Below, piece by piece: positions 23,325 through 34,517 of a DNA stretch of 64,000 nt. The DNA comes from Pardosa pseudoannulata. Its lineage: Eukaryota > Arthropoda > Arachnida > Araneae > Lycosidae. Position numbers and translations under genes: made by a program. Every line of letters begins with the position of its first letter. Position 1 is the stretch's first letter. The DNA lies in assembly GCA_032207245.1 (NCBI GenBank), contig CM063508.1, forward strand, positions 92,064,600-92,128,599, in the 5' to 3' direction. The notes below the pieces were generated by a model that saw only the letters and a program-made list of their open reading frames with translations, searched no databases and was not told the DNA's origin.

Positions 23325-24458
23325 ATGATGGAAAAATTGTTTACTTACAGTAAAAGACTCTTTACTATCCAAAGAAAAAGGAGCTCATATCGTTATGAAT
23401 TTTGTCTTTTCCGTTTCTGTTGCATATTCAAATGCATTGAGATAAACTATAAAGGAAGTTCGAAATTTCTATCTTTCTGCTTATCTAACGCCTGCAATAT
23501 ACTCTTAAACCTCATATTAATATCCGGTATTCTGTGTAATGTAGTATCAGAACTGTTTTATGGTAAGAGCCCAAAACTAGAAATAATTTATATTTGCATG
23601 GACATGCTATACTTTATAAACCGTTGTTATTTGTGTAAATACATAAATAAATTCATGGAACTATCAAGCAGAATTCAGATTGTATCAGGTAATATTTTAA
23701 AGCGGACAGAAGAATATACGTGCTTTTTAGTATGGGGTGTAAACTTATACATCATTCTATTTGTTATGTCATTAATTAGCTTTTCGAATAAAGAAATATT
23801 ATACACTAATTATTTTGGATTTGAGACAAAAAGTAAAATATTTATATATGGATTTACATTTTTACAGGCATGCAACCTAGCAATATTTCAATACATTCCT
23901 ATCTTTACTTTTATATGTTTGTACTCTAAAATGTGTTTGCACATGCGCACTATTATTAAAACAATTCATTTTAGCATTAAAAACTTCCAAAATGAAAATT
24001 ATAACCAAATGGTTGATTCATGCACTGAAATCTATTCTTTACTTAAGAACCTTGATTCTCTCTCTGGTATACCTTTATTTATTTCTTTTATTATCAATGC
24101 TTTTACAATTAATGTAGGTCTAACGTACTACATGCACGAGGAATCAAAATATTCCCTCATCATAAGTGTAACTATTTTTATATCATTCCTGTCAAGCTTC
24201 ATTACATTAGTAGTTGAAATAATGGCAGCTTCATTTGTGTCAGAAGCAGTTTCGGATCTGAAGACTGAAGCAAGAATATTAAAAGAACACAATCTGAAAT
24301 GTAATTTCTCTTGTAATCGCTTTCTACAAATTATTCACAAAGATATGTCGATGACTCTCTGGGGAATAATCAAAATAAAGAGGAGCACCCTTTTTGTAGT
24401 TTTGGGAACAATATTCACCTACTCATTATTATTGGATGATGTGACAACATTTTCTTAA
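23325..24458 (+). CDS. Gustatory-receptor-like 7-TM chemoreceptor, intronless (gene 3)
   Basis: The open frame reaches back to a GTG at 23247, but the first usable ATG pair is at 23325/23328. This gives 377 residues, the family length. It has LFRFCCIFKC...INYKG in place of CGIFKG...KYNG, so it is more divergent. Other motifs are the NQMVDSCTEIYSLLKNLDSL loop, SCNRFLQII, TLWGIIKIKR and a last helix ending LGTIFTYSLLLDD. Seven hydrophobic spans. The last ~37 codons plus the 3' flank are repeated 13 more times immediately downstream, and a dead full-length relative follows the array. Probably a chemosensory membrane receptor; ligand unknown. Confidence 0.77.
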   Translation: MMEKLFTYSKRLFTIQRKRSSYRYEFCLFRFCCIFKCIEINYKGSSKFLSFCLSNACNILLNLILISGILCNVVSELFYGKSPKLEIIYICMDMLYFINRCYLCKYINKFMELSSRIQIVSGNILKRTEEYTCFLVWGVNLYIILFVMSLISFSNKEILYTNYFGFETKSKIFIYGFTFLQACNLAIFQYIPIFTFICLYSKMCLHMRTIIKTIHFSIKNFQNENYNQMVDSCTEIYSLLKNLDSLSGIPLFISFIINAFTINVGLTYYMHEESKYSLIISVTIFISFLSSFITLVVEIMAASFVSEAVSDLKTEARILKEHNLKCNFSCNRFLQIIHKDMSMTLWGIIKIKRSTLFVVLGTIFTYSLLLDDVTTFS

Positions 24459-24629
24459 AATGCTTTGAAAAACTGCTTAAATGTTTTGTAAGCTATTGAT
24501 TATGTTTAAATCCTAAAACTTGCAATCAAGAAATGCAAAACTCGTACAGTTTTAGTTACAAGAAATTTATTAAAGCTTTTTGAAACTTTAACGTTCAATT
24601 AATTGAAGTTTTCTAGAAAGAGTTTTTTG

Positions 24630-27600
24630 TTCGATGACGCTCTGGGGAATAATTAAAATAAAAAGGAGCACTCTTTTTGTAGTTTTGGGAACAATATTCA
24701 CCTACTGTTTATTATTGGATGATGTGACAACAGTTTCTTAAAATGTTTTGAAAAACTGCTTAAATGTTATATAAGCTATTGATTATGTTTAAATCCTAAA
24801 CCTTGCTATCAAGAAATGCAAAACTCGTACAGTTTTAGTTACAAGAAATTTATTAAAACTTTTTGAAACTTTAACGTTCAGTTAATTGAAGTTTTCTAGA
24901 AAGAGTTTTTTGTTCGATGACGCTCTGGGGAATAATCAAAATAAAAAGGAGCACCCTTTTTGTAGTTTTGGGAACAATATTCACCTACTCTTTATTACTG
25001 GATGATGTGACAACAGTTTCTTAAAATGCTTTGAAAAACTGCTTAAATGTTTTCTAAGCTATTGATTATGTTTAAATCCTAAACCTTGCAATCAAGAAAT
25101 GCAAAAAAACTCGTACAGTTTTAGTTACAAGAAATTTATTAAAGCTTTTTGAAACTTTAACGTTCAGTTAATTGAAGTTTTCTAGAAAGAGTTTTTGTTC
25201 GATGATGCTCTGGGGAATAATCAAAATAAAAAGGAGCACCCTTTTTGTAGTTTTAGGAACAATATTCACCTACACTTTATTATTGGATGATGTGACAACA
25301 GTTTCATAAATGCTTCGAAAAACTGCTTAAATGTAATATAAGCTATTGATTATGTTTAAATCCTAAACCTTGCAATCAAGAAAAGCAAAACTCGTACAGT
25401 TTTAATTACAAGAAATTTATTAAAACTTTTTGAAACTTTAACGTTCAGTTAAAGTTTTCTAGAAAGAGTGTTTTTTTCGACGACGCTCTGGGGAATAATC
25501 AAAATAAAAAGGAGCACCCTTTTTGTAGTTTTGGGAACAATATTCACCTACTCTTTATTATTGGATGATGTGACAACATTTTCTTAAAATGCTTTGAAAA
25601 ACTGCTTAAATGTTTTGTAAGCTATTGATTATGTTTAAATCCTAAAACTTGCAATCAAGAAATGCAAAACTCGTACAGTTTTAGTTACAAGAAATTTATT
25701 AAAGCTTTTTGAAACTTTAACGTTCAATTAATTGAAGTTTTCTAGAAAGAGTTTTTTGTTCGATGACGCTCTGGGGAATAATTAAAATAAAAAGGAGCAC
25801 TCTTTTTGTAGTTTTGGGAACAATATTCACCTACTCTTTATTACTGGATGATGTGACAACAGTTTCTTAAAATGCTTTGAAAAACTGCTTAAATGTTTTC
25901 TAAGCTATTGATTATGTTTAAATCCTAAACCTTGCAATCAAGAAATGCAAAACTCGTACAGTTTTAGTTACAAGAAATTTATTAAAGCTTTTTGAAACTT
26001 TAACGTTCAGTTAATTGAAGTTTTCTAGAAAGAGTTTTTTGTTCGATGACGCTCTGGGGAATAACCAAAATAAAAAGGAGCACCCTTTTTGTAGTTTTGG
26101 GAACAATATTCACCTACACTTTATTATTGGATGATGTGACAACAGTTTCATAAATGCTTCGAAAAACTGCTTAAATGTAATATAAGCTATTGATTATGTT
26201 TAAATCCTAAACCTTGCAATCAAGAAAAGCAAAACTCGTACAGTTTTAGTTACAAGAAATTTATTAAAGCTTTTTGAAACTTTAACGTTCAGTTAATTGA
26301 AGTTTTCTAGAAAGAGTTTTTTGTTCGATGACGCTCTGGGGAATAACCAAAATAAAAAGGAGCACCCTTTTTGTAGTTTTGGGAACAATATTCACCTACT
26401 CTTTATTATTGGATGATGTGACAACAGTTTCTTAAAATGCATTGAAAAACTGCTTAAATGTTATATAAGCTATTGATTATGTTTAAATCCTAAACCTTGC
26501 AATCAAGAAACGCAACACTCTTACAGTTTTAGTTACAAGAAATTTATTAAAACTTTTTGAAACTTTAACGTTCAGTTAATTGAAGTTTTCTAGAAAGAGT
26601 TTTTTGTTTGATGACGCTCTGGGGAATAATCAAAATAAAAAGGAGCACCCTTTTTGTAGTTTTGGGAACAATATTCACCTACTCTTTATTATTGGATGAT
26701 GTGACAACAGTTTCTTAAAATGCTTTGAAAAACTGCTTAAATGTTATATAAGCTATTGATTATGTTTAAATCCTAAACCTTGCAATCAAGAAATGCAAAA
26801 CTCGTACAGTTTTAGTTACAAGAAATTTATTAAAACTTTTTGAAACTTTAACGTTCAGTTAAAGTTTTCTAGAAAGAGTGTTTTTTTCGACGACGCTCTG
26901 GGGAATAATCAAAATAAAAAGGAGCACCCTTTTTGTAGTTTTGGGAACAATATTCACCTACTCTTTATTATTGGATGATGTGACAACAGTTTCTTAAAAT
27001 GCATTGAAAAACTTCTTAAATGTTATATAAGCTATTGATTATGTTTAAATCCTAAACCTTGCAATCAAGAAATGCAAAACTCGTACAGTTTTAGTTACAA
27101 GAAATTTATTAAAACTTTTTGAAACTTTAACGTTCAGTTAAAGTTTTCTAGAAAGAGTGTTTTGTTCGATGACGCTCTGGGGAATAATCAAAATAAAAAG
27201 GAGCACCCTTTTTGTAGTTTTGGGAACAATATTCACCTACTCTTTATTATTGGATGATGTGACAACAGTTTCTTAAAATGCATTGAAAAACTGCTTAAAT
27301 GTTATATAAGCTATTGATTATGTTTAAATCCTAAACCTTGCAATCAAGAAATGCAAAACTCGTACAGTTTTAGTTACAAGAAATTTATTAAAGCTTTTTG
27401 AAACTTTAACGTTCAGTTAAAGTTTTCTAGAAAGAGTTTTTTGTTCGATGACGCTCTGGGGAATAACCAAAATAAAAAGGAGCACCCTTTTTGTAGTTTT
27501 GGGAACAATATTCACCTACTCTTTATTATTGGATGATGTGACAACAGTTTCTTAAAATGCATTGAAAAACTGCTTAAATGTTATATAAGTTATTGATTAT

Positions 27601-28294
27601 GTTTAAATCCTAAACCTTACAATCAAGAAATGCAAAACTCGTACAGTTTTAGTTACAAGAAATTTATTAAAACTTTTTGAAACTTTAACGTTCAGTTAAA
27701 GTTTTCTAGAAAGAGTTTTTTGTTTGATGACGCTCTGGGGAATAATCAAAATAAAAAGGAGCACCCTTTTTGTAGTTTTGGGAACAATATTCACCTACTC
27801 TTTATTATTGGATAATGTGACGACAGTTTCTTAAAATGCTTTGAAAAACTGCTTAAATGTTATATAAGCTATTGATTATGTTTAAATCCTAAACCTTGCA
27901 ATCAAGAAATGCAAAACTCGTACAGTTTTAGTTACAAGAAATTTATTAAAGCTTTTTGAAACTTTAACGTTCAGTTAATTGAAGTTTTCTAGAAAGAGTT
28001 TTTTGTTCGATGACGCTCTGGGGAATAACCAAAATAAAAAGGAGCACCCTTTTTGTAGTTTTGGGAACAATATTCACCTACTCTTTTATTGGATAATGTG
28101 ACGACAGTTTCTTAAAATGCTTTGAAAAACTGCTTAAATGTTATATAAGCTATTGATTATGTTTAAATCCTAAACCTTGCAATCAAGAAACGCAACACTC
28201 TTACAGTTTTAGTTACAAGAAATTTATTAAAACTTTTTGAAACTTTAACGTTCAGTTAATTGAAGTTTTCTAGAAAGAGTTTTTTGTTCTGTGT
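24630..28294 (+). repeat. 13-copy, ~283-bp tandem array built from the 3' end of gene 3
   Basis: Each unit starts at TTCGATGACGCTCTGGGG. Starts are near 24630, 24913, 25199, 25475, 25759, 26042, 26324, 26607, 26886, 27165, 27444, 27722 and 28006; the gene's own copy starts near 24345, so spacing is 276-286 bp throughout. A unit contains the last ~35 codons of the receptor, the stop, ~130 bp of 3' flank, and a tail TTAATTGAAGTTTTCTAGAA...GAGTTTTTTGTTC. That tail resembles the 5' flank of gene 3 at 23213-23245. Copies are nearly identical; some lack TTG in TTAATTGAAG. The array ends by running into the 5' end of a dead receptor copy. Confidence 0.97.
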
Positions 28295-28534
28295 TACTGA
28301 CAAAGGACGTTCGTTCCAATCCTCACCTTGGAATAGGATTTCTTAGAAAATAATATATAACAGTTTCATTATAGTAGAATTTTTGTTTACTGGCAGCAAA
28401 AGACTCTTTAATATTCAAAGAAAAAAGCTCATACCGTTATGAATTTTACCTTTTCCATTTCTGTGTCATATTCAAATACGCTGAAGTAAAGAGTAAATGA
28501 AATTTAAAATTTGTATCTTTTTGTTCATCTAATG

Positions 28535-29421
28535 CAGATAAGCATTAAATCTCTTTTTTTAACTTCATGTGAAAAATTCTGAATGCAATTTTTTTAATCT
28601 CTTATATGCGATTTTGTTGAAATCAACAGTATTTTTATGCGTAGTTCCGTGTTTCCGGATTTCGCCAATGCTTCGCCTAAAGGATTATAGTAACCCTAAG
28701 AAGTCTCGAATCGAAATTCGAATGACTTTTGTTTCAGTTTCTATTCGGTTGTATGCAAACGCCATTTTTATAAGTTTGCTACATTTTTTTTATTATTACA
28801 CGAATGATTTACACGAAAAATAAATATTGATCAGAAATTACTGACGAAAATCTACACTCTATTAAATATTGCTACAAGTGATTTGGATCCAAATTTTGAA
28901 GAAATATCAAATGAACATTCCAGATTCCACGTTTAGCTTTAACTATTCTATTTTAAGGTTTGATGTTTGTCTTTTCTTTTTATAATTCTACTTACTATTA
29001 AATTTACAAAATGTAATATAAATATAAGAATGTAATAACTATGATCAAAATAAAATAATTTGCATCGTTAAAATATAAATAAATATCAAAATAAAATCTT
29101 TCATTAACTGATTTATTTAATGACCATTAATTTAATATAATTGATCATATTTCTTTAAAAATTACGTGACATATTTTACTGGGCACAAATTGTTCGCATA
29201 TACACCTAAGTAAGACAGTTTATTATTACTATTATCTCTTATTAACTGTCAAATTTCTCTGTCCAAATGCTTTAAAATGATACTTATAGTGTTTTTGTCA
29301 AAAACATTTCGTCGGTGGGGAAAAAACTTCACCCAAAACATTTGATGTATTGTCCTCCCGCCCGGGAGACATTTTGAAAATTTCATTTTGGCCCAAGCTT
29401 AAAAGTATTTGCCCACCCCTG
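28535..29421 (-). mobile_element. Probable hAT-type insertion in the dead receptor
   Basis: The right end, reversed, reads CAGGGGTGGGCAAA, a classic hAT terminus. ATCTAATG occurs directly on both sides (28527-28534 and 29422-29429), the 8-bp duplication expected of hAT. The left end (CAGATAAGCA) matches the right end poorly. It could also be a piece of receptor sequence, so a partial duplication followed by hAT loss cannot be excluded. No transposase. Confidence 0.6.
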
Positions 29422-29520
29422 ATCTAATGTCTGTAACATACTCTTAAATCTCATATTCATACTTGGTATTTTGTGCAACTACTTTATGCTGATAACAACT
29501 CAAAATAGAAACGACTTATA

Positions 29521-31056
29521 CAGTGGTGGAAAAATTATAAAGCTGCTTAAAAATATGATTTAATTAAAAACAAAAGATCATAAATGTATGAAATTTCATA
29601 CATATATATTATATGCTACAAGGAACTAAAGGAAAAAATATATTTATTAACAACTACATTAATAAATGGTTCATAGACTTAAGAAAATTTTCTGTACGAA
29701 GAAAGTTCTGAAGAAACTTAAAGTCGATACATGTATTCCATGAGTAATCGATGTGAGAACCTCTTTTTTTCGATGACTGTGACTAGACTCTTTCTTGTTC
29801 TGTGAATCTATCACACCCCACAAATACTTGAATCAATATTGTTCAAGCAGTGTTTAATAGCATTTATTAAATCTGGCTTTGAATTGAGTTGTGAACTTTT
29901 GTAAACAATTCGGACTAAAATTCCCCAAAAGATTTTCTATTACATTCAGATCGGTGGTACTAGCTGGTCATTGAAGATATTTCCCCTGGTTAGCTTCCAG
30001 ACACGATTTAGTTAATTTCGAAACTTAAACGGAAGTGTTGTCCTGCAGAAATGTCCAATCTCATGAAGCTATAAGAGGAACAATGGGTAATAAATTATCT
30101 CCTAACATATCTTGATACACAATTCAATAAATTTTGTTATGCATGAAAACAATTGGAGTTGTTCCACAGGCAGCAAATGCAACCCAAAACAGTGTCACCT
30201 CCAAATTGACGCTTTGAAAAATATGAGGTTTCTATAATAAATTATGGCAAAATAATTTATAGCCTTCGAGTCCATCGAAATTAAATTTCTTTTCATTGGA
30301 GAAAACAATATATCTCCAATTTTTGTCTTCTGTTAAATGTTTTCGGGTAAAGTCTAAGCGAGCATTTTTGTGGTGCTTAAAAAGAGAGGTTTTCCATTAA
30401 TTCATTTTAACTGAAGAATGAGAATGTTACTTAAACATTTCTTACCTTTTGGCTTGTACACGGTAATTGTAACTGTTCTTGAATTGGGTAAGAGGACATT
30501 ATTTTGTCCTCAAGTTAACCTCCCGATTTGTCTTGATTGCCTTACAGTTAAGGGTTTCGGTCTTTCTGTACGCTTCTTATTGCCGTAATCTTCGGAATTT
30601 CTGAGAAAACTGTTTCTGCAACCTTGAACCCTCTTACTTTTCTTGCAATATTAGAACCAGACATTCCAGCTTCATTTAAAGGTAATATTTGAATTTGATC
30701 ACCATCAGATAACTGTTTTCCTCTTGGAATTGTATTAAACACACCAAGTAAAAAATGATTGCCCATAACACGTTTTCATTTACCTAAACATTCAAGGCGG
30801 CAAACTTTCTCAAGTTTTATATCAAGCATTATATCAAATACTGCTAGAACCATAGGTATTATAATTTTTTCCAAGTTCTTTTTCATCTGTTATAAGAAAT
30901 ATGTTCATAGTTTCTATTCCTCTTACATTTTTCTAAACAAAGTTTATGCTTATTATTGCGATGTTGATCACGCAAATGAAAATAGAATGTGCGTTACATT
31001 CCATTTTAACTTTTCTAAAATTTTTTTTATCTGCTTTATAATTTTTCCCATCATTT
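29521..31056 (-). mobile_element. Degenerate Tc1-like transposon in the dead receptor
   Basis: The left end is CAGTGGTGGAAAAATTATAA; the right end, reversed, reads AATGATGGGAAAAATTATAA. TA sits at the left junction (29519-29520) and at the right (31057-31058). On the minus strand a transposase relic begins near 30750: PRGKQLSDGDQIQILPLNEA (helix-turn-helix), then VFSNEKKFNFDG, LQDN and DLNVIENLLG, which cover DDE catalytic regions of Tc1-family enzymes. Multiple stops and frameshifts make it inactive. Receptor sequence resumes right after the right end. Confidence 0.88.
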
Positions 31057-31216
31057 TATCTTCATAGAAGTGCTCTACTTTATAGACTGTTGTACATTAT
31101 GTACATAAACAAACAAATTTGTGAAACTTTCAATTCACACAGCTCCAAACACGTGCGTATCTATTTTGTATCTATCTCCAAATCATTATTATCATTCATT
31201 ACATTATGTTATTTAC

Positions 31217-31228
31217 ACACACACACGC

Positions 31229-31278
<50 letters not shown>

Positions 31279-31280
31279 AA
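31217..31280. repeat. (CA)n/(TA)n microsatellite
   Basis: ACACACACACGCG followed by about 20 TA units and GTGTGTGT. The symmetric ends make a potential hairpin. Confidence 0.95.
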
Positions 31281-31713
31281 TCCAATAATTGTAAAACTGC
31301 TGGACACATGATAGCCCCTATTATTTTTACTTGCCCGGGCTACTGGGCTTATATATATATATTAATTTATTTTAGTTATATGTATTTTTTATTATATATA
31401 AAAGAAGAATTAATTGATTTAGACATCTAACTTGAACAATTTAATTTGCTTGTACCAAATATTATACTTAAATATATTTAAATTTCAAAAATCCTATTTA
31501 AATTAAAAAAAATCTGATTTAAATAAAAAAAATCCCATTTAAATAAAAAAATTTTGATTTAAAAAAAAATTGTGGATTTTTATCAATCCTGAATAGTGTT
31601 GTTTTTGAGTTCCCATTACTCCACAAATTTCTGTGTGATAATTAGGATAATAGTCTATACCATGATGAATAGAAAAAAAATATCTTGTCTAGAGAGCATT
31701 TTTACTCATTTAA

Positions 31714-32315
31714 CCCTCTGAGTGGAACACATCGAGGAAAAAAAGTCTCCAAAAATACTCTAATGATTTTTTATGATTTCTATGATTTTTTACTTCACAC
31801 TTAGTCGACTAGAATGGAATACGAGAAACCCACCCTCTTTATTTTTCCTTTACTTACGGTTATAAATAGACATATAAATAAATATTATAGATTGTTAATT
31901 TTTAATACACATAAAGTTCGTCAAATCTCGAAGATCATTCCATAAGAAATAATGGATTCTAAAAGTACAAATAAAAATATTCTTTGAGACATTTATATTT
32001 TTTTACGAAAGTCACCCAAGTTATTTAAGTGATGCAATTAGAGATACATCTATTAACGCAAACGAAATACTTCGAAATACAGATTTACAAAGCCATGAAA
32101 AGTTATCAGCGTCTTTGTGCCTCAGGTGGTAGGGGTGCAGTTTCTAAACAATCGACCTGATCCTCCTACCGCAAAATTCCATGGAGGAAAGCACTGGCAG
32201 AAATGTACATAACATCCATTTTCCAAGCGTTTTTGGAGGTCGAAAATTGTACGCGACAACCGTTTTGAAGACATCATCGGTTTGGCGGAATTGTACGTGC
32301 GAACCGCTTTGAGGG
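31714..32315. mobile_element. piggyBac-type MITE, copy 1
   Basis: 602 bp, beginning CCCTCTGAGTGG and ending CCGCTTTGAGGG (reversed CCCTCAAAGCGG), flanked exactly by TTAA at 31710-31713 and 32316-32319. It has no transposase. Nearly the same sequence and ends occur at 62034-62658. Confidence 0.92.
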
Positions 32316-32319
32316 TTAA

Positions 32320-33069
32320 TATATTGATTCACTTTGGAGTAAAAATATTTTACGTAAAATCTAATTTAAGCCAATTTTCTCCTCAGTTTTCTACGTAAAA
32401 AAATTACAAGATATTAAAAGGTTATAGTCCTCTTTTCCATAGTATTATATTTCATCATAAAATTTGTATAAAAGAAAAAATAAAATTATTTGAAAATACA
32501 ATGAGCTCCACAGGTAGGTGGATACTTAGAAAGATGAGATGTTTTTTTATATCAGATTATTAATGTTTTTAAATTGAAAGCTAAATTATTTCTTTGTCCG
32601 AAAAAATAGCTTCTTTTTGACACTTCATTTATTAACCCTGTATGGGCGGCAAAAAAGTTCTACACTAAACAAACAATGTTTATGAACATGAAAAGCATTA
32701 TTGTAAATTGTATATTTTTCTCTCGTTTTCTTGTTGCTATAGCGCCGAGAAACGAATGCAACACTTAAGTTAAAAGACAATCACAATGTTTCACAGGAGT
32801 TTCTTAACATAAGGTGGCTTTAGAGTATTACTTTTACAAAATCTGTCTAAAAGAAGACAGTGTGGTTTTCTTGCTGTTTAGTCAAAACAATTTGAAACTT
32901 TTTATGTGGCTGACAGTTTTATTTGACTGTAATTATTTCATGCAGGCATTAGTGTTTTAATTAGCAGCTTATTTAATATCCTGCATGACTTATGTTCATA
33001 CATTAAATGACTAAAACAATTCAAGATATAAATATCCTCTAAAGGGTAAAGTATATTTCCATAAAATTT
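32320..33069. other. 5' flank of the 33.1-kb receptor gene
   Basis: 32905-33087 is homologous to 60763-60950 before the N-terminal relic at 60.9 kb (TTTCATGCAG, TAAAATTTATGCTG, TTTAGAATG). No other gene. Confidence 0.7.
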
Positions 33070-34218
33070 ATGCTGATTTCCTTTAGAATGTCGAAGTTTA
33101 AGACAAAAGTTAAAAATTTTTTGAAATATGACACATACAAACTTATATTCTACTATTTTTACATTTGTGGAATTTTTAAAGGATTTCAGATAAAATATAA
33201 TGGGAAAAACTGCTGTTTTTCATATTTTTTATCTAATATTTGCAATATAGTAATGAACACAATATCTTTGATTTTTGTTAGCTTGTTAGCTATTGAGATG
33301 TTTTACAGAGAAGAAGGTTATGATAAATTTGAAATAGTTGTTCTTTTGACGAATATACTATACTTCATAAATCGTATTTATTTATGCAATTGCTTAAATG
33401 AATTTATGAACTTGTCTGTTAAAATAAGGAATATTTCTTGCCATGTTTCAAAGAAAATGAAAACACCTGCATGGATTATTTTTTGGATATTGCTGAATAC
33501 ATTGTTTTGCATTTCTCTTGGGGTTTTAAATTTTAGGAGTAATTTTAAAAATGGTTACATTCCATTTCCTTTTTTGGGAAATGGAAAAATACAAATTTTA
33601 AGGTACTTATTAGGTTTATTAAATTTTATAAATGCTTATGTCATAATGTTTATTCCTGTTCATGTGTTTGCAATTTATTATGTTACGATTTGTTGGGATA
33701 TTCGAACTTCAATACAATGTTTTCATATGCTGTTGAAGAAATTTCCTGTAAGAAGTTATGATGAACTTACAGACTTATATTGCGAATTGAGTAGTGTGAT
33801 AAAAACTATAAATACTAAAATGGGATTTCCTCTATTTATTTCATTTTGCTTCAATGCTTTTATGGTTTATTATGGTTTAGCGAATGTCCTTCATAACACA
33901 AAAAATCACGCTTTCAGAAACTGGCCAGTTATTTTTATGAGCTGTTTGATAAGTTTTGCTAATTTAATGGCGGAAATACTAACCGCTTCATTTGTTTTTG
34001 AAGCAATGTCAGATATGAAAGAAGACGCAAGAAAGATAACGGAAACCAACCCAAAGCACAGACTTTCGTATAATCGATTCCTACAAGTCATCGATGAGGA
34101 GGTGTACATGACAGCATGGGGATTTTTCAAAATCACAAGAAATACAGTTCTTGGCACCTTAGGTGCTATATTTACGTATTCACTTTTGATTGACGGAATT
34201 GATTTAGAGACAAAATGA
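33070..34218 (+). CDS. Gustatory-receptor-like 7-TM chemoreceptor (gene 4)
   Basis: 382 residues from the ATG at 33070, or 376 from the ATG at 33088. The second is plausible because TTTCCTTTAG/AATG just before it looks like a splice acceptor, and the relic at 60.9 kb keeps TTTCTTTAG/AATG. That would imply a 5' UTR intron. Family motifs are YICGIFKGFQIKYNG, YDELTDLYCELSSV, RLSYNRFLQVID and a last helix GTLGAIFTYSLLIDG. Seven hydrophobic spans and no internal stop. It belongs to a different branch from genes 1, 2 and 6, with a relic sister at 60.9 kb. Role: probable chemosensory receptor at the plasma membrane, by family resemblance. Confidence 0.78.
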   Translation: MLISFRMSKFKTKVKNFLKYDTYKLIFYYFYICGIFKGFQIKYNGKNCCFSYFLSNICNIVMNTISLIFVSLLAIEMFYREEGYDKFEIVVLLTNILYFINRIYLCNCLNEFMNLSVKIRNISCHVSKKMKTPAWIIFWILLNTLFCISLGVLNFRSNFKNGYIPFPFLGNGKIQILRYLLGLLNFINAYVIMFIPVHVFAIYYVTICWDIRTSIQCFHMLLKKFPVRSYDELTDLYCELSSVIKTINTKMGFPLFISFCFNAFMVYYGLANVLHNTKNHAFRNWPVIFMSCLISFANLMAEILTASFVFEAMSDMKEDARKITETNPKHRLSYNRFLQVIDEEVYMTAWGFFKITRNTVLGTLGAIFTYSLLIDGIDLETK

Positions 34219-34469
34219 ACTCTTTATATTCTTCTCATCAATATTAGATGTTTTCGTAGATTTATGAAATATTAAAAGATATTTAAGATTCTGACACAGA
34301 GAATGACGACGAAAATTGCACCATATAAAAACAATGTTAACTTATTTGGACTTGCATATATATCAACGGATGGTGGTATGATAATATTACACCTATCAAG
34401 AAGTGGACAATGAATAGAATGACTGATGTCTGTCAAGAACAATATGGACATTCTGGTTCAGATAGTTAT

Positions 34470-34477
34470 ATGGTATG

Positions 34478-34517
<40 letters not shown>

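Larger units (their letters stand above)
28295..31140 (+). pseudogene. Dead paralogue of gene 3, split by two transposons
   Basis: 28295-28534 matches the region around the start of gene 3 (GTGTTACT[AG]..., AAAAGACTCTTTA, then the TTTCTGT...ATATTCAAAT segment). 29422-29520 continues with TAACATACTCTTAAATCTCA, and 31057-31140 continues with GTGCTCTACTTTATA and TACATAAACAAACAAATTTG. Frames are broken in each piece, and matching stops being clear after about 31140. It shows that the ancestral unit was a whole gene duplicate with the 283-bp array lying between the two genes. Confidence 0.85.

Noticed and set aside
24345..28294. Regularly spaced repeats resembling a CRISPR array
   Set aside because: The 283-bp units are contiguous, contain receptor coding sequence, have no unique spacers, and lie in a eukaryotic genome.
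28569..28823. 84-codon open frame
   Set aside because: Lies inside the probable hAT insertion, has no homologous copy in the window, and shows no recognisable motif.
30759..31067. 102-codon open frame on +
   Set aside because: Runs antisense and downstream within the Tc1-like element and across its right terminal repeat.
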